Source: Bacillota bacterium (GTDB lineage: Bacteria > Bacillota > Clostridia > Peptostreptococcales > Anaerovoracaceae). From it: a DNA stretch of 37,545 nucleotides. A program made the translations under genes and the position numbers. Position 1 is the first letter of the stretch. Every line of letters starts with the position of its first letter. The notes below the pieces were generated by a model, which had not been told where the DNA came from, did no database searches, and worked only from the letters and a program-made list of their open reading frames with translations. The stretch lies in assembly GCA_029219125.1 (NCBI GenBank), contig JAQXSU010000129.1, positions 1-37,545 of the forward strand, given 5' to 3'. Below, one piece after another: positions 19,097-28,175 of this stretch.

Positions 19097-19426
19097 ATGC
19101 AGTTCATCAGTTACAGAGTGATTCTCGGCAGGCTGAAAGCCATAAAGGCCATGATGGCTGACAAAACCGTACCGAAAAGGAAAAAGCTTCTTGTGATCCT
19201 GGGGATCATATATCTGTTCCTTCCGGTGGATATTATTCCGCCGGTGCTGTTTCCGTTCGGGTTTCTGGATGACCTGGTTCTGTGGATCTGGATTCTCTGG
19301 CATCTGAAGGATACACTGGATGCATACTGGGTCGGCGAAAAAGTCGATGATTTTTCCAAAAAATATAGTGGAAAAGATCTGGTAGAAGGTGTAGAATTTA
19401 CTGTAGATGATGGAAAGGAGCAGTAA
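19097..19426 (+). CDS. YkvA family protein (DUF1232)
   Basis: YLFLPVDIIPPVLFPFGFLDDLVL matches the DUF1232 motif (Y.l.P.D.iPd..p..G..DD). Confidence 0.85.
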   Translation: MQFISYRVILGRLKAIKAMMADKTVPKRKKLLVILGIIYLFLPVDIIPPVLFPFGFLDDLVLWIWILWHLKDTLDAYWVGEKVDDFSKKYSGKDLVEGVEFTVDDGKEQ

Positions 19427-19429
19427 TAC

Positions 19430-19960
19430 ATGGAGAAGAGCAATATAGTAGGAAATATTCTGTTTACAGAGGAGCAGATCCGCCAGCGCGCTGCGGAAAT
19501 CGGTCGGCAGATTGCAGAAGATTATGCCGGTGAACCTGTCTATCTGATAGGAACCCTGCGGGGTGCTGTGGTCTGGATGGCAGATATCATGAAGGCGATC
19601 CCCAATGAGACAGAAGTGGATTTTGTCATGGCATCCAGTTACGGTTCAGGTACGACGACCACCGGTGTGGTGAAAATCAAAAAGGACCTGGAAGGGGACA
19701 TCTACGGCAAGAATGTGATCATCATCGAAGATATCGTCGATACGGGAACCACGCTGAAGCACCTGAAGGCGTACCTTGCCGACAGGAATCCGAAGAGCAT
19801 CCGTATCTGTACACTGCTGGACAAGCCGTCCAGACGGATTGCAGATATTCAGGCGGATTATATCGGGTTTGAAATCGAGAATCTCTTTGTCATCGGCTAT
19901 GGGCTGGACTATGACCAGAAATACAGAAATCTGCCGTACATCAGCTATCTGGAAGGCTGA
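19430..19960 (+). CDS. hpt: Hypoxanthine phosphoribosyltransferase
   Basis: PRPP motif VIIIEDIVDTGTTL; MASSYGSGTTTTG. Confidence 0.95.
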   Translation: MEKSNIVGNILFTEEQIRQRAAEIGRQIAEDYAGEPVYLIGTLRGAVVWMADIMKAIPNETEVDFVMASSYGSGTTTTGVVKIKKDLEGDIYGKNVIIIEDIVDTGTTLKHLKAYLADRNPKSIRICTLLDKPSRRIADIQADYIGFEIENLFVIGYGLDYDQKYRNLPYISYLEG

Positions 19961-20014
19961 TGCTGATATTGTTTTACCAAATTAAAAATTTACATAAAGG
20001 AGATACAAAAAGAA

Positions 20015-20587
20015 ATGGCTTACGAAGTAAAAATCGGATTATCCAACAAGCACTTACATTTAAGTGAGGAACACATTGAAGCGCTGTTCGGCAAGGGTCA
20101 CCAGCTGACTCCGACCAAGCCGCTGGTTCAGCCGGGACAGTTCGCCTGTGAAGAAAAGGTTGATATCGTAGGACCGAAGAGCACCCTGAAGGGTATTCGT
20201 GTTCTGGGACCTGCCAGAAAAGAAACGCAGGTTGAACTGGCTATGACCGATGCAAGAACCATCGGCATCAAGGCACCGGTAAGAGAATCCGGCAAGCTGG
20301 AAGGAACTCCGGGCTGCAAGATTATCGGACCTTGCGGTGAGATCGAGATCGACCATGGTGTGATCGTTGCATTAAGACATGTTCATCTGAATGATGAGCA
20401 GGCTGCAGAAGCCGGCGTAAAGGACGGCGATGTGGTAAGCATCAAGATCGAAGGTGAAAGAGGACTGGTATTTGACAATGTACTGGTAAGAGCCGGCGTA
20501 AAGCACGAAAGAGAAGTGCATCTGGATACCGATGAAGGAAATGCAGCCGGCTGCGGTCCGGATACTGTCTGCACTATCATTAAATAG
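20015..20587 (+). CDS. PduL-like phosphate propanoyltransferase/phosphotransacylase
   Basis: SNKHLHLSEEHIEALFG...RVLGPARKETQVELAMTDARTIGIKAPVRESG...HVHLNDEQA...KHEREVHLDTDEGNAAG. Confidence 0.92.
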   Translation: MAYEVKIGLSNKHLHLSEEHIEALFGKGHQLTPTKPLVQPGQFACEEKVDIVGPKSTLKGIRVLGPARKETQVELAMTDARTIGIKAPVRESGKLEGTPGCKIIGPCGEIEIDHGVIVALRHVHLNDEQAAEAGVKDGDVVSIKIEGERGLVFDNVLVRAGVKHEREVHLDTDEGNAAGCGPDTVCTIIK

Positions 20588-20611
20588 TGAGAGCACACTG
20601 AAAAAATATTT

Positions 20612-20646
20612 GGAGCAGAAGCAGTTTCTGCTCCATTTGTTTTTTT
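20612..20646 (+). terminator. Rho-independent terminator after the pduL-like gene
   Basis: GGAGCAGAA-gcagt-TTCTGCTCC then ATTTGTTTTTTT. Confidence 0.85.
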
Positions 20647-20772
20647 CGGCAGGAACCGGACAGGCTGTGACCGGAAATGAGTAAGCAAAAGGTATGAAAA
20701 AACAATAGCAAGCTGCATATAACTGTGATATAATAATTTTGTATGAGTAAGTATTGAGAGAGGACGGAAAAC

Positions 20773-21441
20773 GTGAACAGATTAAAAACAGTGAGCAGAA
20801 TCATTTTGATAATTGCAATTCCGATCCTGATTATGACGTTGAGTCAGAACCTGATTTACAGGCTGCCGGATGCATATCTGTATTACTTTAATGATTCCCA
20901 GTGTCTGAATAAGCTTTATCTTTCCATGTCCAATTCGGAAATGGCAGATGCACTGACGGATCTGTTGAACCGGTTTCGGCCGGATCCGGAAACCTTTAAT
21001 ATATACGTAGATACAGGTTATGATGAGCTGGGTATCTTTGACAGCCGGGATGCTTACAATCTTCAGATGATGAAGAAGGCACTGGATATGAGCAGTCTCT
21101 TCTGCATTATCTCGCTGATTCTGGTGACCGCAGTGTATGTTTTTCTTCTGCGTCAGGAAGAAAAGAAAATGCTGCGAACCAGTTTCGTAATCGGGGCGGG
21201 CATTTCCGTGATACTGATGATCGCACAGGCGGTTGTCCTGCCGGCACCTGCCATGAGGGAGCGGATTTTTACAGTGATTGGCGTGCGTCCTTTTTATGAG
21301 GATTCGGCCCTGAGCATGATTCTGACGGACAGTTTCTGGAATATGATCACTGTATTTCTGACCGGCGTTACCCTGATAATCCTTGGCATCACAACGTATG
21401 TACAGTACAGACTGACCCGTCCGCCGAGAATATTTTATTAG
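20773..21441 (+). CDS. Integral membrane protein, DUF1461-like
   Basis: Predicted TM segments with a large extracytoplasmic loop and the C-terminal DSFWNMI element typical of the family. Confidence 0.6.
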   Translation: MNRLKTVSRIILIIAIPILIMTLSQNLIYRLPDAYLYYFNDSQCLNKLYLSMSNSEMADALTDLLNRFRPDPETFNIYVDTGYDELGIFDSRDAYNLQMMKKALDMSSLFCIISLILVTAVYVFLLRQEEKKMLRTSFVIGAGISVILMIAQAVVLPAPAMRERIFTVIGVRPFYEDSALSMILTDSFWNMITVFLTGVTLIILGITTYVQYRLTRPPRIFY

Positions 21442-21481
21442 ATATCAGAGAAAGAAAAAGAACAGAGAGTGAGGGGAATAT

Positions 21482-22027
21482 ATGGTTCTGATTCATCTGG
21501 CAACAGGATTCGAAGAAGTGGAAGCACTGACCGCGGCAGATCTGCTGCGGAGAGCAGAGATAGACTGCCGACTGGTTTCCGTCACAGGGGAACGGGTGGT
21601 TGCGGGTACCCATGGTATTCGCGTGGAGGCAGACTGCCTCTTTGAAGATGCAGACTATGATGCATGTGAGATGATCGTTCTGCCGGGAGGTATGCCAGGT
21701 GCCCAAGGTCTGCGGGATCATGCCGGGCTCGGCAGAGAAATCGTGCGGTTTGCGGAAGAAGGAAAGCCGCTTGCCGCCATCTGTGCCGCACCGCTGGTGC
21801 TGGGGTATCATGACGTGCTTCAGGGACGAAAGGCCACCATTTATCCGGGCATGGAGGAATTTCTCACTGGCGGCATCCATGTGGACAAGCCCGTGGTACG
21901 TGACGGCAGCCTGATCACCGGTCAGGGACCGGCGTTTGCCATGGAGTTTGCTCTGGAACTTGCGGCATTCCTGAAAGGGGAAGAACTTGCGAAAAACATG
22001 CGGAAAGACTTACTTTTGGAAAGATGA
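21482..22027 (+). CDS. DJ-1/PfpI family protein
   Basis: LATGFEEVEALTAADLLRRA; nucleophile elbow AICAAPLVLG. Confidence 0.93.
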   Translation: MVLIHLATGFEEVEALTAADLLRRAEIDCRLVSVTGERVVAGTHGIRVEADCLFEDADYDACEMIVLPGGMPGAQGLRDHAGLGREIVRFAEEGKPLAAICAAPLVLGYHDVLQGRKATIYPGMEEFLTGGIHVDKPVVRDGSLITGQGPAFAMEFALELAAFLKGEELAKNMRKDLLLER

Positions 22028-22036
22028 GAAGAGAAA

Positions 22037-22840
22037 ATGAGTGACAGCTACAAAGTAGATTACCACATTCATTCATGGTACTCCGACGGCACCATGAAGC
22101 CAACAGATCTGGTACGCAGGTACTATGATATGGAATACGACATGATCTCCATTACCGACCACGACGGCATCGACGGCGTACAGGAAGCCCTGATTGCAGG
22201 AGAAGCACTGAAGATAAAAGTGATCTCCGGCGTGGAGCTGGCAGTGGAGCATGAAGGAAAGGAACTGCACCTTCTGGGGTATCAGTTTGATCCGGAGAAT
22301 CCTGCCCTTCGGGCGAAGCTGGAAGAACTGCGGCAGTACCGGGACGAAAGAAATGAAAAAATGCTGGCTAAACTGCAGGAAATGGGATATGCACTGACTA
22401 TGGAGGATCTGAAGCAGAGACCCGGACAGACGTATATCGGGAAGCCGAATTTTGCCCGGGCACTGGCGGCCAAAGGATATATTTCATCTCCGTCAGAGGC
22501 CTTTGCACCGGGAAAACTGCTGGACTCTCCGGAACTGAAAGCCATCAGCCGAAAAAAGATTTCCGCAGAAGAGGCCATTTCTCTTCTGAAGGAAGCAGGC
22601 GGCATGGCAGTGCTTGCCCACCCGATGAAGATTCGAAAACTGGGGCTGCGGGGCAGTGAGGAATTCTGGGAAAACCTGGACATCATGCTGCGGCAGCTGA
22701 AAAAAATGGGGCTCTCCGGGATGGAATGCATATACCCGTCTCACAGTGAAGAGGAAATCATAAAACTGGTGAATCTGGCGGGAAAATACCATCTGCACAT
22801 TACAGAGGGATCCGATTACCATGGGGATGACCTGCAATAA
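22037..22840 (+). CDS. PHP domain phosphoesterase
   Basis: DYHIHSWYSDGTM, ITDHDGIDG, AHPMKI, GSDYHGD metal-binding motifs. Confidence 0.93.
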   Translation: MSDSYKVDYHIHSWYSDGTMKPTDLVRRYYDMEYDMISITDHDGIDGVQEALIAGEALKIKVISGVELAVEHEGKELHLLGYQFDPENPALRAKLEELRQYRDERNEKMLAKLQEMGYALTMEDLKQRPGQTYIGKPNFARALAAKGYISSPSEAFAPGKLLDSPELKAISRKKISAEEAISLLKEAGGMAVLAHPMKIRKLGLRGSEEFWENLDIMLRQLKKMGLSGMECIYPSHSEEEIIKLVNLAGKYHLHITEGSDYHGDDLQ

Positions 22841-22854
22841 GGAGGAGAAGGAAA

Positions 22855-23415
22855 ATGAGTGAGAGAGCAGTTTTTGAAGGAAGGCGGGTTGCCGCGGCGG
22901 TGAGAACGGAAGAAGATTTTACCGAGGCGCTGGAATCAAAGGTCGAAGTGATCTTTATGCAGTACTCCAGCATTCTGACGGTGGAGGATCTGATCCGGCG
23001 ATGCCATGAAGCAGGGAAAAAAATCTTTATCCATATGGATTTTACAGATGGCATCGGCAAGGACCGGGCAGGCCTGGAATACCTGAAAAAACTGGGTGCT
23101 GACGGTATTCTGACAACGAAGACCAGCATGATCCGTCTTGCCAGAGAGCTGGGACTGGCTACGGTACAGCGGTTTTTTATCGTGGATTCCCATTCTGTAG
23201 ACACAGCGGTGGAATCCATCCGCATCGCCAAGCCGGAGATGGTGGAAATCATGCCGGGTGTGGTAGTGAAAAAGATCCGGGAATTCGCAGAACGGGTGAA
23301 TACTCCGATTCTTGTGGGAGGCCTCCTGGAGTTCCGGGAGGAAGTGGACGCTGCACTGGATGCAGGTGCGACGGCGGTTTCCACAGCATGCAGGGATCTC
23401 TGGAACTACAAGTAA
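22855..23415 (+). CDS. Glycerol-3-phosphate-responsive antiterminator (GlpP-like)
   Basis: IHMDFTDGIGKDRAGLEYLKKLGADGILTTK; EIMPGVVVKKI; VGGLLEFREEVDAALDAGATAVSTA. Confidence 0.88.
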   Translation: MSERAVFEGRRVAAAVRTEEDFTEALESKVEVIFMQYSSILTVEDLIRRCHEAGKKIFIHMDFTDGIGKDRAGLEYLKKLGADGILTTKTSMIRLARELGLATVQRFFIVDSHSVDTAVESIRIAKPEMVEIMPGVVVKKIREFAERVNTPILVGGLLEFREEVDAALDAGATAVSTACRDLWNYK

Positions 23416-23467
23416 ATAATGCAGCAATAAACAGCAATATCCAATATATACAACAGGAGGTACGAAG

Positions 23468-25144
23468 ATGAAGATTCAGTTTTGCGGTGCATCCATGGGG
23501 GTAACCGGATCCTGTCACCTGCTTTCCACGGAGAATCATAAGATCCTTCTGGACTGCGGACAGTTTCAGGGCGGGAAAGAGATGGAGAAGCTCAACGAAG
23601 AGCCTTTTCCGTTTGATGCAGAGGAAATCGAATGCGTGCTGCTGAGCCACGCTCATATCGACCATTGCGGCCGTCTGCCGCTGCTGGTAAAGCGTGGATT
23701 CAAGGGCAGCATTTACTGCACAGACGCTACGGCTGATCTGCTGGAGGTCATGCTGAAGGACAGTGCGTATATACATGAAAAGGATGCGGAATGGCAGTCC
23801 AGAAAAAATGCCAGAACCGGTAAGCCGCCGGTGGAACCGCTGTATACAGCCCGCGACGCAGAGGCGGCACTGAAGCTGGTGAAGCCGGTCCTCTACGATC
23901 AGCTGATCGAGCTGAATGAAAGCATGCGTATCGTGTTCAACGATGCCGGACATATTCTGGGATCCGCCATTACAGAACTCTGGGTAGATGAAGGAGAAAC
24001 AACTTCCAAAATCGTTTTCTCCGGGGATCTGGGCGTCATGGACAGACCGATTCTGCGAAACCCTGTGAAGATCAAAAAGGCCGATTATGTCATCATGGAA
24101 ACTACATACGGCAATCGTCTGCATCCGCAGAATGCAACCAGCATCGACCAGTTGATCCAGATTACCCTGAAGACGGTGAAACGGGGAGGCAACGTGATCA
24201 TCCCGTCCTTTGCTGTGGGCAGAACCCAGGAACTGATTTATCAGTTCAACATGTTCTATGAGCAGCATAAGGAATATCAGGAAGATCTGGAAAATGTCAA
24301 TGTCTATATTGACAGCCCGATGGCAACTACGGCTACCGAGGTGTTTAAAAAGAATGCGCAGGTCTTCGATGAAGAGACCAGAAACTATATCCTCAGCGGA
24401 GACAATCCACTGGATTTCAAGAATCTGAAATTCACCAGAAATACAGCGGATTCCCAGATGCTGAATACGGACAGAACGCCGAAAATCATCATTTCCGCCA
24501 GCGGTATGTGCGAAGCGGGACGAATCCGTCATCACCTAAAGCACAATCTGTGGGATGCGAGAAACAGCGTGATTTTCGTGGGCTATCAGGCAGAAGGAAC
24601 CCTGGGACGGTCCCTGGTGGAAGGCGCGAAGGAAGTAAAGCTCTTCGGCGAGACCATCAGCGTCAATGCAGAGATCTATAATCTGGAAGGCTTCTCCGGT
24701 CATGCAGACCAGAAAGGACTGCTGGACTGGCTAGGCGGTTTCCAAGTGAAACCGAAACAGATCTTCCTCGTTCACGGCGAAGCAGACTCCAAGCATGACT
24801 TTGCAGAGAAAATCCGGGAAGTCTATGGCTACGAGCCTGTTGTTATCGAAGGAAATTCCGAATTCGAACTGGAAACAGGCGCACTCCTGAGCAAGGAAGA
24901 GATCATCCGGGATGCCATCGATGAGGATGATGTGGCGAGCCTGAAAGAGAAGATCGCCGATGTGGAAAAGAACCTGCAGAACCTGCTGGAACATACGAAG
25001 GGTGCGGTGAACAGCAGAATCTCCCCGGAGAAGCTGCAGAATATCAACAATATCATGTTGGAGCTGGAAAAGGCATCCCTCAATCTGGGATCTTCCATCA
25101 CAGCAGAAGACAGAGATACTACGCCGCTCAGCGAGCAGAAGTAA
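23468..25144 (+). CDS. MBL-fold/beta-CASP/RMMBL ribonuclease-like metallohydrolase
   Basis: LLSHAHIDHCGRLP; DAGHILGSA; GFSGHADQKGLLDW; LVHGEADSK. Confidence 0.93.
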   Translation: MKIQFCGASMGVTGSCHLLSTENHKILLDCGQFQGGKEMEKLNEEPFPFDAEEIECVLLSHAHIDHCGRLPLLVKRGFKGSIYCTDATADLLEVMLKDSAYIHEKDAEWQSRKNARTGKPPVEPLYTARDAEAALKLVKPVLYDQLIELNESMRIVFNDAGHILGSAITELWVDEGETTSKIVFSGDLGVMDRPILRNPVKIKKADYVIMETTYGNRLHPQNATSIDQLIQITLKTVKRGGNVIIPSFAVGRTQELIYQFNMFYEQHKEYQEDLENVNVYIDSPMATTATEVFKKNAQVFDEETRNYILSGDNPLDFKNLKFTRNTADSQMLNTDRTPKIIISASGMCEAGRIRHHLKHNLWDARNSVIFVGYQAEGTLGRSLVEGAKEVKLFGETISVNAEIYNLEGFSGHADQKGLLDWLGGFQVKPKQIFLVHGEADSKHDFAEKIREVYGYEPVVIEGNSEFELETGALLSKEEIIRDAIDEDDVASLKEKIADVEKNLQNLLEHTKGAVNSRISPEKLQNINNIMLELEKASLNLGSSITAEDRDTTPLSEQK

Positions 25145-25198
25145 CAGCCAAGAAGAGAAAAGAACAGAAAAAACAGATAAGAACAGACGGGGGAATCC

Positions 25199-25843
25199 AT
25201 GCAGAATGTCATCGTAATCGGAATTGCCGGCGGGACAGGCTCCGGCAAGAGTACCATGATCCATAAGATTAAAGAGGAATTTCATGACGATATCGCCATC
25301 CTCAGCCATGATTTTTATTATAAGTCACATAACGAGATACCTTTCGAAGAACGAAAAAAACTGAACTATGACCATCCGGACGCCTTCGATACGGATCTGA
25401 TGATCCGGCATATTCATCAGCTGAAAAACTGGCAGACGGCTGACCGGCCGGTCTATGACTTCACCATTCACAACCGGATCGATGAGACGGTGCGTGTCAA
25501 TCCTGCCAAGGTGGTGGTGGTGGAAGGAATCCTGATTTTCGAGAATAAACAGCTGAGGGATCTGTGTGATATCAAGGTTTTCATCGACACGGATGCGGAT
25601 GTGCGGATCATCCGCCGTATCCTCCGCGACGTGCGGGAAAGAGGCCGGACTCTGGACTCGGTGGTGAGCCAGTATCTGACCACTGTAAAACCCATGCATG
25701 AGCAGTTCGTGGAGCCGAGCAAAAAATACGCGGATGTCATCATTCCGGAGGGCGGCTACAACCGGGTCGCGCTGGAAATGCTCAATGAGAGGATTCATGC
25801 GCTTCTGAAAAAAAGTGAAGAAGAGGGAGGCAGACGCATTTGA
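25199..25843 (+). CDS. udk: Uridine kinase
   Basis: IAGGTGSGKSTM; LNYDHPDAFDTDL; VVVVEGILIF. Confidence 0.93.
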   Translation: MQNVIVIGIAGGTGSGKSTMIHKIKEEFHDDIAILSHDFYYKSHNEIPFEERKKLNYDHPDAFDTDLMIRHIHQLKNWQTADRPVYDFTIHNRIDETVRVNPAKVVVVEGILIFENKQLRDLCDIKVFIDTDADVRIIRRILRDVRERGRTLDSVVSQYLTTVKPMHEQFVEPSKKYADVIIPEGGYNRVALEMLNERIHALLKKSEEEGGRRI

Positions 25844-26733
25844 CCTGGCTTCTGATTCTGGTTCTCTGCATGCTGTGGGGTCTCTCCTTCCTCGGGACGA
25901 AGGTGCTGCTGGATGTCCTGGCTCCCATGGAAATCCTGGCAGTCCGGTGGATGCTGGCGTTCCTTATGTTTGCCCTGCTTGTGGCCCTTCGGGTCATTAA
26001 AGTGGATTACCGGGGCAAGCCGGTGGGAAAGCTTCTGGCTGCGGCGGCTCTGCAGCCATGTCTGTATTCCATCCTGGAAACCTGGGGTGTGAAACTGACC
26101 ACCGCTTCGGAGACCTCGATTTTCATCGCTCTGGTACCGCTGGTGGTTGTGCTCATGAACCGCCTGTTTTTCAAAAGAAATGTCAACAGGAAGGTGCTGT
26201 TTGCCATCGTTCTGTCTTTCGCCGGGGTGCTGGTCTGTGTACTCTTTTCGCCGGATTTTTCGGCGGGCAGCAAGCTGCTGGGGTATCTGATCCTTATCGG
26301 AGCTGTTACGGCAGGCTCGGGCTATACGGTGTATTCGGCTCGTCTCGGCGCAAAATTTACTCCCATGGAGATCACTTTTGTGCTGACCATTGCGGGAAGC
26401 CTGTTTTTCAATGTACTGTCGCTGGCAGAGGGCAACGGTCTGCAGGCTTACACAGTGTTTTTCAGTGACTTCCGGGTCATGGGGGCGCTGCTGTATCTTG
26501 GTATCGGCTGCTCCTGTGTGGCATACATGATTTTCAACTTCGTCTTATCCCGTATGAAGACGGAGATTGTGGCCACTGTGCAGACCAATCTGATCACTGT
26601 TATCGGTGTGGTGGCGGGAATCCTTCTGGGCGGTGAACCCTGGGGATGGCATACTGTGGCGGGACTTCTGATGACCGTTACGGGCATCTGTATTTCGGCG
26701 CTGGAGGACAGCAGGCAGAAAGCATTGCCCTGA
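25840..26733 (+). CDS. DMT superfamily transporter (EamA)
   Basis: TTG start after GAGGGAGG, overlapping the udk stop; ~10 TM segments in two EamA-like halves. Confidence 0.88.
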   Translation: MTWLLILVLCMLWGLSFLGTKVLLDVLAPMEILAVRWMLAFLMFALLVALRVIKVDYRGKPVGKLLAAAALQPCLYSILETWGVKLTTASETSIFIALVPLVVVLMNRLFFKRNVNRKVLFAIVLSFAGVLVCVLFSPDFSAGSKLLGYLILIGAVTAGSGYTVYSARLGAKFTPMEITFVLTIAGSLFFNVLSLAEGNGLQAYTVFFSDFRVMGALLYLGIGCSCVAYMIFNFVLSRMKTEIVATVQTNLITVIGVVAGILLGGEPWGWHTVAGLLMTVTGICISALEDSRQKALP

Positions 26734-26835
26734 TGACAGGGAAATCTGTCCTGATGGCAGAAACAGAAATGTGAAAATGAAATAAGTGGATATACATCGC
26801 AGGACGGGCTTCTGATCTCATCAGGAGGTATCAGA

Positions 26836-27240
26836 ATGAAGGACTATCAGCTAAAGTCTCTCAAGTCCTGCAAACTGCCGGAAACCGTTTATCGTCAGGC
26901 ATTATGGGCGGTGAAGGATCTTCCGCGGATGAAGGAAAAACTCATGGAACTGGAGGAGATGGCAGACTGCCTTCCGTCGGCATATGTGGATATACCGAGG
27001 AAAAGCGGCGGTACGGTCAGTGACCAGACGGCACAGCTGGCCAGCCGGATGGCGAATCTGGCGTTTCGGATTCAGATGATTGAGGGAAGCCTTCAGGCTG
27101 TCCCGGCAGTGTACCGGGATGGGATTCTGGGAAAGCTGGCATATGGCATTCCCTACAGCGACCGCTTTCATGCCAACACATGGAAGCGGTGGCAGCAGGT
27201 CTACCTGTATCAGGTGGCCATGGAGCTGCACTTGTATTGA
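26836..27240 (+). CDS. Orphan phage-type regulator-like protein (ArpU/RinA-like)
   Basis: YVDIPRKSGGTVSDQTAQLASRMANL ... YRDGILGKLAYGIPYSDRFHANTWKRWQQVYLYQVAMELHL resembles phage late-transcription activator families. Confidence 0.5.
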   Translation: MKDYQLKSLKSCKLPETVYRQALWAVKDLPRMKEKLMELEEMADCLPSAYVDIPRKSGGTVSDQTAQLASRMANLAFRIQMIEGSLQAVPAVYRDGILGKLAYGIPYSDRFHANTWKRWQQVYLYQVAMELHLY

Positions 27241-27255
27241 AGGAACAGTTGGGAG

Positions 27256-27302
27256 GAGCCCCATGGGGTGCGGAAGCACCCCATGGGGCTCTTTCTTTTT
27301 TG
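27256..27302 (+). terminator. Strong Rho-independent terminator
   Basis: AGCCCCATGGGGTGC-ggaa-GCACCCCATGGGGCT perfect 15-bp stem then CTTTCTTTTTTTT. Confidence 0.92.
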
Positions 27303-27358
27303 TTGTATTCGCCGGGTTTCATGACAGAAACAGGGAAGCTGTAAATAAATGGACGTTT

Positions 27359-27415
27359 TGTCGTTTGCCGTCGAATACTGTCGGATGTGGGCAAAGTATG
27401 TCAGTTTATGTCGAA
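27359..27415 (+). promoter_or_regulatory. 10-bp-phased array of TGTCG(AA) motifs, Spo0A-box-like
   Basis: TGTCGTT (27359), CGTCGAA (27369), TGTCGGA (27379), TGTCAGT (27399), TGTCGAA (27409). Confidence 0.55.
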
Positions 27416-27452
27416 ATATGCAATAAAATACATGTAAATTTTTTCTAAACTG

Positions 27453-27481
27453 TGCTGAAAGTAACGTTTAAATGTGATAAT
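27453..27481 (+). promoter_or_regulatory. Putative promoter of the Tad operon (extended -10)
   Basis: TGTGATAAT extended -10 (GATAAT 27476-27481) with weak -35 TGCTGA 17 bp upstream. Confidence 0.4.
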
Positions 27482-27526
27482 CTGTTAGTGTTCAGAAATG
27501 GATAAGAAAACAGGAGGTAAGCGGGA

Positions 27527-28123
27527 ATGAAAAAACGAATCGCCGGGCTGATTCTGATTGTGGCATCTCTGGGATGTCTTGGATTCTGGGAATTCTGGGG
27601 AAGGGAACATCTTTCTTATGAGAAAGTTCTGGTTTTCCGCCAGGATACCGCGAGAAACACTGCAGTAGAGGAAAGTATGCTGGAGGTTGTTTTTATGGAA
27701 GAACCACCGGACGGAGCACTGCGGGCAGAAGATGCATCGAGTCTGATGAATCTGGAAACGGTGCAGTATGTTCCGGCGGGGACACCGCTGTTTTCAGAAT
27801 TCTTTCAGGATCCGAGGTTGTCGGTGGGAGGAACCAGCGGACAGTATGTGCTTTCCATTCCCAATCAGTGGCTTCTGTCTTATCCTCAGACCCTGCGGCG
27901 GGGAGATACGGTTCGTTTCTACTGCGAAGAAGAAATCGTGCTTTCTGCTGTGGTGGCTTATGCCAGGGACAGCAGCAATCAGGAGGTGGTATCTGCAGAT
28001 GATGATCGTCTGAAGGCATCTGCACCGGTCAGTCTTGTGGAAGTCATCGTCGACGAAGAAAAAGCTCTGAAGCTGGGAAAGCTGGGAGAGGAAGGAAAGA
28101 AATTTGTCCTTCTGTACAGCTGA
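27527..28123 (+). CDS. SAF-domain/CpaB-like Tad pilus assembly protein
   Basis: N-terminal TM, SAF-like segment (TAVEESMLEVVFMEE...YVPAGTPLFSEFF); first gene of the Tad-like operon. Confidence 0.65.
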   Translation: MKKRIAGLILIVASLGCLGFWEFWGREHLSYEKVLVFRQDTARNTAVEESMLEVVFMEEPPDGALRAEDASSLMNLETVQYVPAGTPLFSEFFQDPRLSVGGTSGQYVLSIPNQWLLSYPQTLRRGDTVRFYCEEEIVLSAVVAYARDSSNQEVVSADDDRLKASAPVSLVEVIVDEEKALKLGKLGEEGKKFVLLYS

Positions 28124-28175
28124 CACGACTGTCGGAGACAGAAGGTAAAAGACAGGAAAGAATGGAAGACGTGAA

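Noticed and set aside
19097-19426. Small YkvA gene considered as a toxin-antitoxin component with the neighbouring hpt gene
   Set aside because: Recognisable DUF1232 membrane protein and a standard hpt; no TA features.
23249-24535. 428-aa minus-strand ORF opposite the MBL-fold gene
   Set aside because: Antisense artefact of the same codon bias; no recognisable domain.
22037-25843. PHP + GlpP-like + MBL nuclease + uridine kinase cluster considered as a defence island
   Set aside because: All are common housekeeping families with normal spacing and no toxin, reverse transcriptase, helicase or mobility gene.
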